A stretch of 17,891 nucleotides of DNA. Source: CAYYKK01 sp964467935 (GTDB taxonomy: Bacteria > Myxococcota_A > Polyangia > Polyangiales > Polyangiaceae). A model generated the notes under the pieces. It worked only from the letters and a program-made list of their open reading frames with translations. It had not been told where the DNA came from and searched no databases. Below are positions 1 through 8,394 of the stretch, piece after piece. The stretch covers positions 1-17,891 of the forward strand of contig CAYYKK010000141.1 of NCBI GenBank assembly GCA_964467935.1, read 5' to 3'. Position 1 is the stretch's first letter. Every line of letters begins with the position of its first letter. The position numbers and the translations under genes are program-made.

Positions 1-210
1 GTGTCCGCCGTCGTGGCGGCGACGGGCGTCACCCTCGCCGGCGCGCCCGTCGTCGTCCCGCTCGCCGCGATGGTCGCCGCTGGCGCCCTCGCGAGCCGGG
101 CCTTCGATCGGCGCTTCGGCGCGCAGACGCCCGCCGCGAAGGAGCCGGCGATCGTCGTCGGCGTCGTCGCCCCCCACGAGGGCGCGACCGGCGACTCGCC
201 CCGATCGTAG
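1..210 (+). CDS. C-terminal part of an unidentified membrane protein (cut by window edge)
   Basis: The frame is open from base 1 and stops at TAG 208-210, giving at least 69 residues. The GTG at base 1 may be an internal Val codon, so the gene probably starts before the window. Residues 8-30 are Ala/Val/Leu/Pro-rich and long enough for one membrane-spanning helix. They are followed by a basic patch (SRAFDRRFG), which suggests a cytoplasmic side by the positive-inside rule, and then a polar tail. I recognise no family. Its stop lies 16 bases from the stop of the convergent kinase gene, with no clear terminator between them. It could also be a complete short protein beginning at GTG. Confidence 0.45.
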   Translation: MSAVVAATGVTLAGAPVVVPLAAMVAAGALASRAFDRRFGAQTPAAKEPAIVVGVVAPHEGATGDSPRS

Positions 211-226
211 GTGTCGCCCGCGCCGG

Positions 227-1795
227 TCACGCGGCGCGGAGCCGCACGGCGAACGTGATGCCCTCGGCGCCGCGCTCGAGCTCGACGCGCCCCCCGAGGT
301 CGTCGACGATGCGCTTGACCACGGCGAGCCCGAGTCCCGTGCCCGTGCGCTTCGTGGTGAAGAACGGCGCGAACACGCGGCTCGCGATCTCGTCCGGGAT
401 CGGCGCGCCCTCGTTCATGACGCGCAGCACGACGAGCTCGCCCTCGGGGCGCGCTGTGACGCGCACGAGGCCGCCGCGTGGGACGTGCTCGAGCGCGTTG
501 ACGAGCAGGTTCACGAGCGCCCGACGGAGGGTCGACGCCTCGGCCCTCACGCGCGGAAGCGACGCGGGCACGTCGACCTCGAGCCGCGCGGAGGCGGCCG
601 CGAACACCGGGTCTTGGCGCGTCGCGCTCGTCGCCTCGTCGACGAGATCCGCGAGCGAGACGTCGGTGCTCGTCGCGACCGAAGGCGGCCCGACGAACAC
701 GAGCACGTTCCTGACGAGGTGATGGATGCGCTCGAACTCGGCGCCGAGGTAGCCGAGGAGCTCCGTGTCGCTCGCAGACCGCTCGCCACGCCGCAGCAGC
801 GCGAGCGTGTTGCCGATCACCGCGAGCGGGTTGCGCATCTCGTGCGCCAAGACCGCCGCCGTCTCGCCGACCGCGGCGAGCCGCTCACGCGCCACGAGCT
901 CGGTGCGGAGCTCTGCGAGGCGAATGGCTGCGCCCACCTGCGCGGCGAGCAGCTGGATCGCTGCGAAGTCGTGCTCGGTCATGCTGCCACCGGCGACCGT
1001 GAGCAGGTACGAGAGCTGTCCGCGAACCCGCACCGGCGCCCACGCCGTGCGTGAAATCTTCGCGCGGCTCAACGCCTCGCTGAGCGCCGCCGCGTGCTTC
1101 GCGACGCCGTCGAGCAGCGCAGGCACGTTGTCGAGGAAGATCGCGCGGCCCGTGCGCACGACCTCGGCGAGCACCGGCGTCGCATCGAACGACAGTCGGC
1201 GATCGACGAGGCTCTGGCCGTACTCGCCCACCGGATCGCCGGGCGCGGCGAGCACGCGGCGCGTGATCGAGTAACCGTCGAACAGCTCGGTGAACGCGAT
1301 CGACCAGCCGAGCTCCCGAAACACGGGCGCGCCCGCGTCGAGCAGCGCATCGGCGCCCGCCATCGCCGCCGCGTCGCTCATGAGGTGCCCGAGCTCCGCG
1401 ATGAGGCGCTCCGCGCGCGATTGATCCGTCACGTCACGCGCCGAGAGGACGAGCGCCCGCGCGCCGCCGAGATCGATGTAGTCGAAGCGCACGTCCGCGG
1501 TCGCGACGCGCCCGTCGCAGACGAAGCGCATCTGGCAGGCCTCGGGCAGCGCCCACCCCTCCGCGCGCTGCGCCTCGAAGTGGCCGAGCCTCGCCCCGTC
1601 CCCGTCGACGAGCAGCTCCGCGAGCCGGCGGCCGACGACGCGATCGTGCGGCGCCTGGAACATGCGCAGGCTCGCGCGGTTGGCGCGGACGACGACCCCG
1701 CCCACGACGACGAGCGTCGCGTCCGGGTGCGCGTCGAGCACGTCGCTCGCGCAGGCGCCCGCGTCGTCGGCTGGATCTCGTCGTCCCTCCACCAT
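227..1795 (-). CDS. PAS-GAF sensor histidine kinase
   Basis: A soluble 522-residue kinase with no membrane segment, so it probably senses a cytoplasmic signal. A PAS-like domain (about 20-125) is followed by a GAF-like domain (about 140-295). The dimerisation helix has the H-box LAHEMRNPL with phospho-accepting His318. The ATPase domain has the N-box LVNLLVNALEH (Asn433), the F-box FAPFFTTK (475-482) and the G2 box GTGLGLAV (485-492). The G1 box reads NEGAPIP with Asn461 where Asp is usual; this is a known variant of one kinase subfamily, so I do not read it as inactivation. No receiver is fused and no cognate regulator is adjacent. The frame stays open far upstream, but the ATG at 1795 is chosen because a G-rich GGGGGA precedes it and PAS similarity begins just after. 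The remaining upstream frame is antisense to the C69 gene, which starts 60 bases away in the opposite direction. Confidence 0.92.
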   Translation of the reverse strand: MVEGRRDPADDAGACASDVLDAHPDATLVVVGGVVVRANRASLRMFQAPHDRVVGRRLAELLVDGDGARLGHFEAQRAEGWALPEACQMRFVCDGRVATADVRFDYIDLGGARALVLSARDVTDQSRAERLIAELGHLMSDAAAMAGADALLDAGAPVFRELGWSIAFTELFDGYSITRRVLAAPGDPVGEYGQSLVDRRLSFDATPVLAEVVRTGRAIFLDNVPALLDGVAKHAAALSEALSRAKISRTAWAPVRVRGQLSYLLTVAGGSMTEHDFAAIQLLAAQVGAAIRLAELRTELVARERLAAVGETAAVLAHEMRNPLAVIGNTLALLRRGERSASDTELLGYLGAEFERIHHLVRNVLVFVGPPSVATSTDVSLADLVDEATSATRQDPVFAAASARLEVDVPASLPRVRAEASTLRRALVNLLVNALEHVPRGGLVRVTARPEGELVVLRVMNEGAPIPDEIASRVFAPFFTTKRTGTGLGLAVVKRIVDDLGGRVELERGAEGITFAVRLRAA

Positions 1796-1855
1796 GCTCC
1801 CCCGCCACCCCGTATCCGCTCGGAGCCCCCCAGCATACACTCCCGCGCCAAGACC

Positions 1856-3169
1856 ATGTGCGACACGATGGTGAGCGTGCCGGCGCCGGGCGAGAGCGGC
1901 GACGTCTGGCTCGCGAAGAACAGCGATCGCGAGCCCAGCGAGGCGCAGCTCGTCGAGCACCACCTCGCGGCGGTGCCGCGGTCGCGGGTCCTCCGCGCGA
2001 CGCACGTCGAGATCCCGGAGGCCACCGCGACGCTCGAAGTCGCGATCTCCCGGCCCGCGTGGATGTGGGGCGCGGAGATGGGCGTCAACGAGCGCGGCGT
2101 CGCCATCGGCAACGAGGCGCTCTTCACGCGGATCCCCGTCGCGGACAAAGGGCTCACGGGCATGGACCTCCTGCGCATCGCGCTCGAGCGCGCGACGAGC
2201 GCGGACGACGCGCTCGACGTCATCACGTGGATGATCGGGCGCTACGGCCAGGGCGGGCGGTGCGGACATCGAAACGCCTCGTTCCGCTACCACGACGCGT
2301 TCCTCATCGCCGACCCGCGGGGAGCGTGGCTGCTGGAGACCGCGGGGCCCTATTGGGCGGCGGCGCGCGTCGAGGGAACGCGCACCTCGTCGAACGTCCT
2401 CACGCTCGGCGAGGAGGCGACGCGCTTCGGTCCCGGCACGATCGAGCACGCGCGCGCGCGAGGGTTCGGCAGGCGGGGCGAGCCGCTCCGGTTCCGGGAC
2501 GCGTTCGCCGATCGCGCGCTCGGTCTCTTGTCCGGCGGCGGCGCGCGCCGCGTCACGACCGCGCGCATGCTCGGGGCCGCGCCGCGGAGCGTCGCCGCCT
2601 TCGCGAGGGCGCTGCGCGATCACGCGGGCCACTCCGCGAGGCAGGGGCTCCGGATCACCTCGCCCTGCGCGCACGCCTCGTACCTGCCGACGCGCACGGC
2701 GGGGCAGACGACGGCCTCGATGATCGTGCGGCTCGGCGCGCGAGAGCGCTTGCACCTCTTCACCGGGACGTCCTCCCCTTGCCTCTCGGTGCTCAAGCCG
2801 GTGCCGCTCGGTCGCGGACAGGTCGACACCGGCCCTCCGCCCGGCGAGCGCCGCTTCGACGGCGAGAGCCTCTTCTGGCGCCACGAGCGGCTCCACCGCG
2901 CGGTCCTGCGCGACGAGGCGCAGCGACGTCCTCTGCTCGAGCCCCTCCGCGACGCGCTGGAGCACGACGCGCTCCTCGGGGCGACGCGCGCAGACGCGGC
3001 GCGCGCATCGGCGCTGTTCGAGGAGCACCGCGCAGCGCTGCCGGGGTGGCTCGATCGCGTGTCGGCCGCGCCGCCGTCGCGACGGGCCGGCCCGTTCGAC
3101 GTCTATTGGCGCGCGCTCGATCTCCTCGACGGCGTCCCGCGTCCCTCTCGCGTAGGCTTCGACCGATGA
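1856..3169 (+). CDS. Peptidase family C69 (secernin/dipeptidase-like) Ntn-hydrolase
   Basis: 437 residues starting Met-Cys-Asp-Thr. In family C69 the initiator Met is removed and Cys2 becomes the N-terminal nucleophile for amide hydrolysis, so the ATG at 1856 is fixed by chemistry although the frame is open upstream. Further family-like blocks are LAKNSDREP (19-27), the WGAEMGVNERGVAIGNEA stretch (71-88) and the DAFLIADPRGAWLLETAG segment (about 147-164). There is no signal peptide, so it should be cytoplasmic. Overall it resembles the secernin branch more than the classical lactobacillal dipeptidases. The substrate cannot be read from sequence. Its stop overlaps the start of the amine oxidase gene (ATGA, 3166-3169), which implies translational coupling and perhaps release of an amine from an amide for that enzyme to oxidise (inference). 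Confidence 0.9.
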   Translation: MCDTMVSVPAPGESGDVWLAKNSDREPSEAQLVEHHLAAVPRSRVLRATHVEIPEATATLEVAISRPAWMWGAEMGVNERGVAIGNEALFTRIPVADKGLTGMDLLRIALERATSADDALDVITWMIGRYGQGGRCGHRNASFRYHDAFLIADPRGAWLLETAGPYWAAARVEGTRTSSNVLTLGEEATRFGPGTIEHARARGFGRRGEPLRFRDAFADRALGLLSGGGARRVTTARMLGAAPRSVAAFARALRDHAGHSARQGLRITSPCAHASYLPTRTAGQTTASMIVRLGARERLHLFTGTSSPCLSVLKPVPLGRGQVDTGPPPGERRFDGESLFWRHERLHRAVLRDEAQRRPLLEPLRDALEHDALLGATRADAARASALFEEHRAALPGWLDRVSAAPPSRRAGPFDVYWRALDLLDGVPRPSRVGFDR

Positions 3170-4536
3170 CCGCGAGCGAGCTCTCCCCCGTCGACGTGGT
3201 GGTCCTCGGCGCGGGCTTCGCGGGGCTCGCTGCCGCGCGCACGCTCCACGACGCGGGGCTCGTCGTGCGCGTGCTCGAGGCCCGCGATCGCGTCGGCGGC
3301 CGCGTCTTCACGACGACGATCCCCGAGGTCCCCGGCCTCGCGATCGATCTCGGCGGACAGTGGGCCGGCCCCACGCAGAACCGCTTGCTGCACTACCTCG
3401 AGCGCTACGGGCTCGAGACGTTCCGAACCCACACCGCGGGAGAGAACCTCCTCTTCGTCGCGGGGGAGAAGAAGCGCTATCGGGGGACGATCCCGCGCCT
3501 CGCGCTGCCCGCCCTCCTCAACATCGGCTGGGCCCAGCTCCGGCTCGAGCGCATGAGCAAGAAGGTCCCCCTCGACGCGCCGTGGGAGGCGACGAGCGCG
3601 CGGCAGTGGGACTCCGAGAGCTTCGGCGCGTGGCTCGACAGGAACCTCCCGGTGCGCGCCGCGCGGCGCTTGTTCGAGGTGGGGCTCGAGACGGTGTTCG
3701 CCGAGAAGTCGAGCGAGATGTCGCTCCTCCACGCGCTCTTCTACATCCACTCCGGGGGCGATCTGGATCGGCTCCTCGACGCCGAGGACGGGGCGCAGGA
3801 CACGCGCGTCGTCGGCGGCATGCAGCGGCTCGCCGACGCGATGGCCGAGGGGCTCGACGTGTCGCTCTCGACGCCCGCGCGCCGCGTCCTCCGTGACGCG
3901 TCGGGCGTGACCGTGGAGTGCGACGGCGGCGCGCAGCGAGCTCGGCGCGCGATCATCACCCTCCCGCCCGCGCTGCTCGCGGAGCTCACCTTCGAGCCGG
4001 CGCTGCCCGCGGCCCGCGCGGCGCTCTCGAAGAAGACGCCGATGGGCGCGGCGATGAAATGCATGGCCGTCTACGAAGAGCCCTTTTGGCGGAGGGAAGG
4101 TCTGAGCGGCATGTGCGTCAGCGACGAAGGGCCGGTGCACGTCACCTTCGACAACTCGCCGAAGGCCGGATCACCGGGTGTTCTGCTCGGCTTCGTCGAG
4201 GCCGACGCGGCGCGCGAGCTCGCTCGACAGGACGAGCCGCGGCGGCGCGCGACCGTCCTCGCCTGCCTGACACGGTATTTCGGGGCGCGCGCAGACAAGC
4301 CATTAGCGTACGTCGACAAGGCCTGGGAAAAGGACGAATGGGCGCGCGGCTGTTATGGGGCTTATTGTCCGCCCGGCGTCTGGACCGAATATGGACGCGC
4401 GCTTCGCGAAGAGGTGAATCTCCTGCATTGGGCGGGCACCGAGACCGCGACCCATTGGAGCGGGTACATCGACGGCGCCCTGTCGAGCGGCGAGCGGGCA
4501 GCGGCCGAGGCGCTGAGTCGCCTGGGCCGCGCGTGA
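3166..4536 (+). CDS. Flavin monoamine oxidase-like enzyme
   Basis: 456 residues of the FAD amine oxidase family, which oxidises amines to imines/aldehydes with release of H2O2. The N-terminal dinucleotide-binding motif is VVVLGAGFAGLAAA (11-24), followed by LEARDRVGGRVF (37-48) and DLGGQWAG (61-68). The C-terminal half is strikingly like animal MAO-A/B. GCY at 395-397 supplies Cys396, equivalent to the cysteine that carries covalent FAD. Tyr397 and Tyr434 match the two aromatic-cage tyrosines, and Lys298 in MKCMAVYEEPFW matches the active-site lysine. The final FAD block is HWAGTETATHWSGYIDGA (421-438). It ends at LGRA without the C-terminal membrane anchor of mammalian MAO, so it should be soluble. 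The start overlaps the C69 stop, and its own stop overlaps the lipoprotein start. The amine substrate is not predictable. Confidence 0.95.
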   Translation: MTASELSPVDVVVLGAGFAGLAAARTLHDAGLVVRVLEARDRVGGRVFTTTIPEVPGLAIDLGGQWAGPTQNRLLHYLERYGLETFRTHTAGENLLFVAGEKKRYRGTIPRLALPALLNIGWAQLRLERMSKKVPLDAPWEATSARQWDSESFGAWLDRNLPVRAARRLFEVGLETVFAEKSSEMSLLHALFYIHSGGDLDRLLDAEDGAQDTRVVGGMQRLADAMAEGLDVSLSTPARRVLRDASGVTVECDGGAQRARRAIITLPPALLAELTFEPALPAARAALSKKTPMGAAMKCMAVYEEPFWRREGLSGMCVSDEGPVHVTFDNSPKAGSPGVLLGFVEADAARELARQDEPRRRATVLACLTRYFGARADKPLAYVDKAWEKDEWARGCYGAYCPPGVWTEYGRALREEVNLLHWAGTETATHWSGYIDGALSSGERAAAEALSRLGRA

Positions 4537-6218
4537 TGCGCCGCCTCGCGACACGAATCGTCGCGCGCGCCCTCGCGCTCGTCCTCTCGTCCGGCGCGAT
4601 CACCGCGTGCGTGGGTCCGCCAGCCGGGCGAGCCGCGGCGCCGGAACCGAGCCACGCCGCGCCTGCCGCCGAGGCGGTGACGGAGCCCACCCTCGCGCCG
4701 CCGACCGAGGCGCCGCCAGCGCCGGCGCTCGCGCCGCTCCCGCCCGCGCTCTCTCGCCCGCTGGGCGCCTCCTGCCCCTCCACCTCGGCGGCCTACGCGA
4801 GCCGCGGGCCCGTTTCGCTGCGCATCGCGCGCGGCGGCGCGGAGCTCGGCTGGTTCAACCCGGGCCTACCCGTCGTGCTCACGTTCGGTGTCGGCTCGAC
4901 CGACGAGACCAGCGCCTTCGCGGAGGTGACTGGGCACGCGCTCGCGCTCGAGGGGCACGCCGATCCGTCGCGGCTCACGCTCCTGCCGAGCCGCGGCGTG
5001 CTCCTGGGTCCCCTCATCCCGAAGGCCCGCACGGCGCTCCGCTGGACGGCGGGGCGAGAGCGAGAGGCGACCGTCACCCTCGACGAGCCGGGCGCGCACC
5101 TCTCGACGCCGGCCACCGCGACCCTCCCGTGCGACGCGCTCTCGCTCGATGTCGTGCGCTTCGATCCGCTCGACGGCCTCGCGGGCGTGACGAACCGGCG
5201 CGTCACGCGGTGGCTCGCGGCGCACCGCAAGATCACCGTGAGCGACGCGCCGCTTGGCAAGCCGCTCGCGACGCTCGATCCCGACGACGAGCGTCTCGCC
5301 GTCGAGCTCGCCCGCGAAGGGGACTACGCGCACGTCGCCATCGAGCTCGAGGACGCCTACCTCGTGGGGTACGTCCCGACGCGCTGGCTGTCCGATCACA
5401 ACGGCGACCGGGGCTCGGGGCTCCTCGGGAGCCGCGGTCGCACGCGAGGGCGCACGGGCGTCCTCGAATCGCGCGTCTGTGACCGCGCAGTGCCGCTCGT
5501 CGCGGAGCTCGGCGGCGAGCGCTTCACCGTCGGCGCCGCGCAGCCGGGCGCGCAGATCGACCTCGCGAACGAGGACGCGCCGTTCGCCAGCGTGTGGGTC
5601 GCCGACGACGGCGTGGTCGTCGCCGAGGGCGTGCGCCTCCTCGCCCGCCGCGCCGAGCTCGACGCGTGCCCGCTCGCGCCGGCGAAGGCCCCCATCACGT
5701 CACTGCCCGCCCGCGCGCCGTGCGCGCGTCGCGTCGACCGGCTCAGGTCACAGCTCTCGCAGCGTCGCCGAGGGCCGCGCGATCGGTGCCTCGCTCGCTC
5801 GCGCCGCCGCCGCCTCCGCCACCGCGGCGCGCAGCTCCGCGACGCCGAGCGGCTTGTGCAGCACCGGACAGCGCCCCGACTCGACGAGCGCCTTCGCCCG
5901 GTGGGTGTAAGCGCCGCCGGTCATGAGCACCACGCGCCCGACGAGCGACGGCGCGACCCGCGTCACCTCCTCGAGCACGGCGTCCGCGGGGAGATCGGGC
6001 ATCATCACGTCGCAGAGGATCACGTCGAACGCCGCGTCCTCGGCGAGGCGCGCCACCGCCGCGCGCCCCTCGGTGAACCCCTCGACGTCGTGCTCGTCCT
6101 CGAGGCAGCGACGCACGACCGCGACGACGCTCCGCTCGTCGTCCACGACGAGGACGCGCAGCCGACGCCTCGGCGCCTCCGCGGGGGCGGGAGCGGAGGT
6201 GACCGCGGGCCAGCGTGA
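4536..6218 (+). CDS. Putative lipoprotein with SH3-like segment; 3' end uncertain
   Basis: The ATG at 4536 overlaps the amine oxidase stop (TGATG). The N-terminus is a lipoprotein signal: a basic MRR start, a hydrophobic core and the lipobox ITAC with Cys25. An Ala/Pro-rich linker (about 26-78) follows, consistent with a tethered periplasmic protein. The body is beta-rich; residues about 230-288 (KITVSDAPLGKPLATLD onward, ending GYVPTRWLSDH) resemble a bacterial SH3-like barrel. I cannot name a family. The coding character is convincing only to about 5740 (about 400 residues). No forward frame has a stop there, so as sequenced the frame runs to 6218 antisense to the receiver region of the convergent kinase. 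The true end may be nearer 5740, with a base error or lost stop. It shares an operon with the two upstream enzymes. Confidence 0.6.
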   Translation: MRRLATRIVARALALVLSSGAITACVGPPAGRAAAPEPSHAAPAAEAVTEPTLAPPTEAPPAPALAPLPPALSRPLGASCPSTSAAYASRGPVSLRIARGGAELGWFNPGLPVVLTFGVGSTDETSAFAEVTGHALALEGHADPSRLTLLPSRGVLLGPLIPKARTALRWTAGREREATVTLDEPGAHLSTPATATLPCDALSLDVVRFDPLDGLAGVTNRRVTRWLAAHRKITVSDAPLGKPLATLDPDDERLAVELAREGDYAHVAIELEDAYLVGYVPTRWLSDHNGDRGSGLLGSRGRTRGRTGVLESRVCDRAVPLVAELGGERFTVGAAQPGAQIDLANEDAPFASVWVADDGVVVAEGVRLLARRAELDACPLAPAKAPITSLPARAPCARRVDRLRSQLSQRRRGPRDRCLARSRRRRLRHRGAQLRDAERLVQHRTAPRLDERLRPVGVSAAGHEHHAPDERRRDPRHLLEHGVRGEIGHHHVAEDHVERRVLGEARHRRAPLGEPLDVVLVLEAATHDRDDAPLVVHDEDAQPTPRRLRGGGSGGDRGPA

Positions 6219-7794
6219 GCCCGACGAGCGACCGAGGATCACGCGGAACGTGCTGCCCAGGCCGACGCGCGAGACGACCTCCATCTCGCCTCCGTGCTGG
6301 CTGACGATGTCGTGCGCGATGGCGAGCCCGAGGCCGGTCCCCTGCCCGACGTCCTTCGTCGTGAAGAACGGATCGAAGATGCGCGGGATCACGTCGTCCG
6401 GGATGCCGCAGCCGTCGTCGGTCACCGAGATGACGACGCGCTGATCGGGCGCGACGCTCGTCGAGACCGTGATGCGGTGGCGATCGGCGCGCCCCTCGGT
6501 GATCGCGTACATGCTGTTCTCGAACTCGTCCTCGTGAACGANNNNNNNNNNCGGTGATCGCGTGCGCGGCGTTCACGAGGAGGTTCGTGACCACCTGGAC
6601 GAGCTTCGCCTCGTTGCCGCGCACGGCGGGCACCGCGCCGTAGTCGACCGAGAGGCTCGCCCGCGCGCGGATCTCGTTGCGCGCGAGGGACGCCGCGCAT
6701 TGGACGACGCGGTTCACGTCCACGGGCCCCACCGCCTCGTCTCCCGGTCGACTCATCCCACGCAGATCGCGCACGAGCCGCGCGATCCGCGCCGTGCCCT
6801 CCGAGGCCTCCCGGAGCATCTCGAGCCCTTCGGGCCAGCGGCGTCCCTCTGGGGAGTCGACGAGCTCGGCGAGCAAGAGCTCGAGGTTCCCGGCGACGAC
6901 GGTGAGCGGGTTGTTGATCTCGTGCGCGAGGCCCGCCGCCAGCGTCCCCATCGACGCCATGCGCTCGGCGAGCGCGACGCGTCGGCGCAGCTTGGCCTCT
7001 TCGGTGACGGCGGTCGGGACGGCGAGGTCCGCGGCGGCGCCGCCGGCGAACAGGACCGGCGTCGCGTGCAGCTCGAGCAGGCGACCACCGACGGTCTCGA
7101 CCGTCGCCGTCTCGGCGCGGCCTCCGACGACGCCCGCGACGTGAGCGACGAAGCGCCCGCGATGCTCGGGGCACAGGTGCTCGACGAACCTCGACGCAGG
7201 CTCGCGCGCGCCCGACTCCCCGGTGAGCGTGTGCCAGCCCGCGCGGTTCATGCGCAGCACCCGGGTCGCGGAGTCGAGCACGACGAGGCCCGCGGGGATC
7301 GCCTCGAACATCGCCAGGGTGCGCGACTGGCTCTCGGTCAGCTCCCTCGCGAGCCGATCGAGCGCGTCGCGCTCGATGCGCAGCTCGGCCGCGGTCGACG
7401 CCAGCTCCCGCTGGTGGCGAATGCGCACGCGCGCGTCGCGGAGGCACACGAGCACCTGATCCGGACCGGGGCCGGGCGCGAGCGAGACGTCGACCGGAAC
7501 CCAGTTGCCGTCGCGATCGAGCGCGGCGAGGTCGGGCCGGTTGCCCATCGGCCGCGTCACGGGCGCCGCCTCGTACTGCTCACGCAGACGCTCGTGCATC
7601 CCTCGCAGCGACTCGGGCAGGAGGATCTCGACGGGTCGGCCGACGATCTCCGACGCTCGGTACCCGAGCAGGGCGAACACGCGCTCGTTCGCGTGGATCA
7701 CCTTCCCGCCGCGCGCGCAGACGAGGATCGCGTCGGGGAGCTGGTCGAGCAGCGCCACGAGGCCCGGTGGAGCGTCACGCCGTTGCGTCGTCAT
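5748..7794 (-). CDS. PAS-PAS hybrid histidine kinase with C-terminal receiver (interrupted by N gap)
   Basis: Soluble hybrid kinase of about 663 residues if the gap is collapsed. Two PAS domains (about 11-120 and 160-270) precede the H-box GLAHEINNPL (His291) and the N-box TNLLVNAAHAI (Asn408). The ten N at 6542-6551 fall just after the N-box. Beyond it, in a different frame, come the G1 box DDGCGIP, the F-box FDPFFTTK and the G2 box GQGTGLGLA. A receiver follows with VDDE, the phospho-acceptor Asp in VILCDVMMP, and a Lys in LHKPLG. All catalytic residues are present. The frame change is attributable to the arbitrary gap length, not to a mutation. The ATG at 7794 overlaps the stop of the upstream small gene (ATGA), so the two are co-translated. 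It is divergent from the NtrC-family regulator gene, a plausible partner (inference). Confidence 0.87.
6542..6551. other. Ten-N assembly gap inside the kinase ATPase domain
   Basis: The run of N lies between the N-box and G1 box of the minus-strand hybrid kinase. The same 12-mer, CGGTGATCGCGT, occurs on both sides (6497-6508 and 6552-6563), 55 bases apart. Collapsing one copy and everything between removes 55 bases and leaves 1992 coding bases, exactly in frame, with the ordinary junction HAITEGRADRH. This suggests overlapping contig ends or a small local duplication rather than missing unique sequence. Confidence 0.9.
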
Positions 7795-8246
7795 CGCCCG
7801 AGGTGCCTCCCGAGCGCGCGAACCAGGGCCTCGCTCGCGTCCCTGCGCGGATCGGCGGGGACGTGCCTCATCATCGCCGACAACGCGTGACGCGTCGGCG
7901 CGCCGACCCAGACGAGGTAGCTCGCGAGGATCGCCTCCGGCAGCGGCGCCGACCACGCGAGCGTCAGGACGGAGCACCCCGAGCGCTGGGCCGCATCGAT
8001 CGTGCGCGCGACGGCGATGGTGTCGACGAGGGAAAACGCCGAGAGCGCGGGGCACACGTGACGCGGCACCGCGCCGAACGAGCCGCGCGCGAGGTCCGCG
8101 GAGGCGACGTGGAGCGCGACGGGGTGAGGCAGCCTCGCTCCGTCGAGGTCCTCCGGCGCGTCCGCGACGGCGGCGATGCGGTCGAGCGGCCAACGCACGC
8201 GCCGGGCGGCACCGGCATGGACGACTCTCGCTCGGGCTTCGTTCAT
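7791..8246 (-). CDS. Small uncharacterised protein, possible degenerate dual-specificity-phosphatase fold
   Basis: 151 residues from the ATG at 8246. Its stop overlaps the start of the hybrid kinase (ATGA, 7791-7794), so it is probably translated with it. It has no signal peptide or membrane segment. The C-terminal half vaguely follows the dual-specificity phosphatase layout: a helix before SVLTLAW, then SAPLPEAILASYLVW, then APTRHALSAMMRHVP, with spacing close to the family's VLVHC-x5-R and AYLM blocks. The Cys and Arg of the HCx5R signature are absent, so any such protein would be catalytically dead. This similarity is by eye and weak; otherwise it is an orphan. No strong ribosome-binding site precedes the start. 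Its position suggests it modulates the kinase it is coupled to (inference). Confidence 0.6.
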   Translation of the reverse strand: MNEARARVVHAGAARRVRWPLDRIAAVADAPEDLDGARLPHPVALHVASADLARGSFGAVPRHVCPALSAFSLVDTIAVARTIDAAQRSGCSVLTLAWSAPLPEAILASYLVWVGAPTRHALSAMMRHVPADPRRDASEALVRALGRHLGR

Positions 8247-8261
8247 CGGGGGCTCGGGCCG

Positions 8262-8283
8262 AGCAAGCACCTTCCTTGCCACG
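8262..8283 (-). promoter_or_regulatory. Possible sigma-54 promoter for the small protein/hybrid kinase pair
   Basis: On the minus strand TGGCAAG (8281-8275), four bases, then GTGCT (8270-8266) matches TGGCACG-N4-TTGCW at 10 of 12 positions and keeps the GG-N10-GC spacing. Transcription would begin near 8255, only about 9 bases before the ATG at 8246, so a normal Shine-Dalgarno site would not fit. The short leader makes this call tentative. Confidence 0.3.
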
Positions 8284-8394
8284 AGCCCGCGCAGCTCCCT
8301 CGGGGTGCGTTCACCGCGCGAGGCCCGGAGCCGACACCTCACGCCGCGGCAGAAATTCGTCCGCATCGCAGACGTCTCGTCTGGATTTTGGACG

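Noticed and set aside
461..463. Asn for Asp in the G1 box of the first kinase (residue 461) as evidence of an inactive enzyme
   Set aside because: The NEGAPIP form is a recurrent variant in an active kinase subfamily and every other box is intact. The coordinates given here are residue numbers, not bases.
1796..1855. Sigma-70 promoters in the 60-base divergent gap between the first kinase and the C69 gene
   Set aside because: TACACT-like and ATACGG-like hexamers exist but no acceptable -35 partner at 16-18 bases was found, so no call is made.
1796..3028. Minus-strand frame continuing upstream of the PAS-GAF kinase
   Set aside because: It lies opposite the well-supported C69 gene and its translation is Arg/Glu-rich low-complexity sequence; the kinase domains begin after the ATG at 1795.
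3103..4140. 345-codon minus-strand open frame
   Set aside because: Antisense to the amine oxidase, whose motifs are unmistakable; the composition is typical of high-G+C shadow frames.
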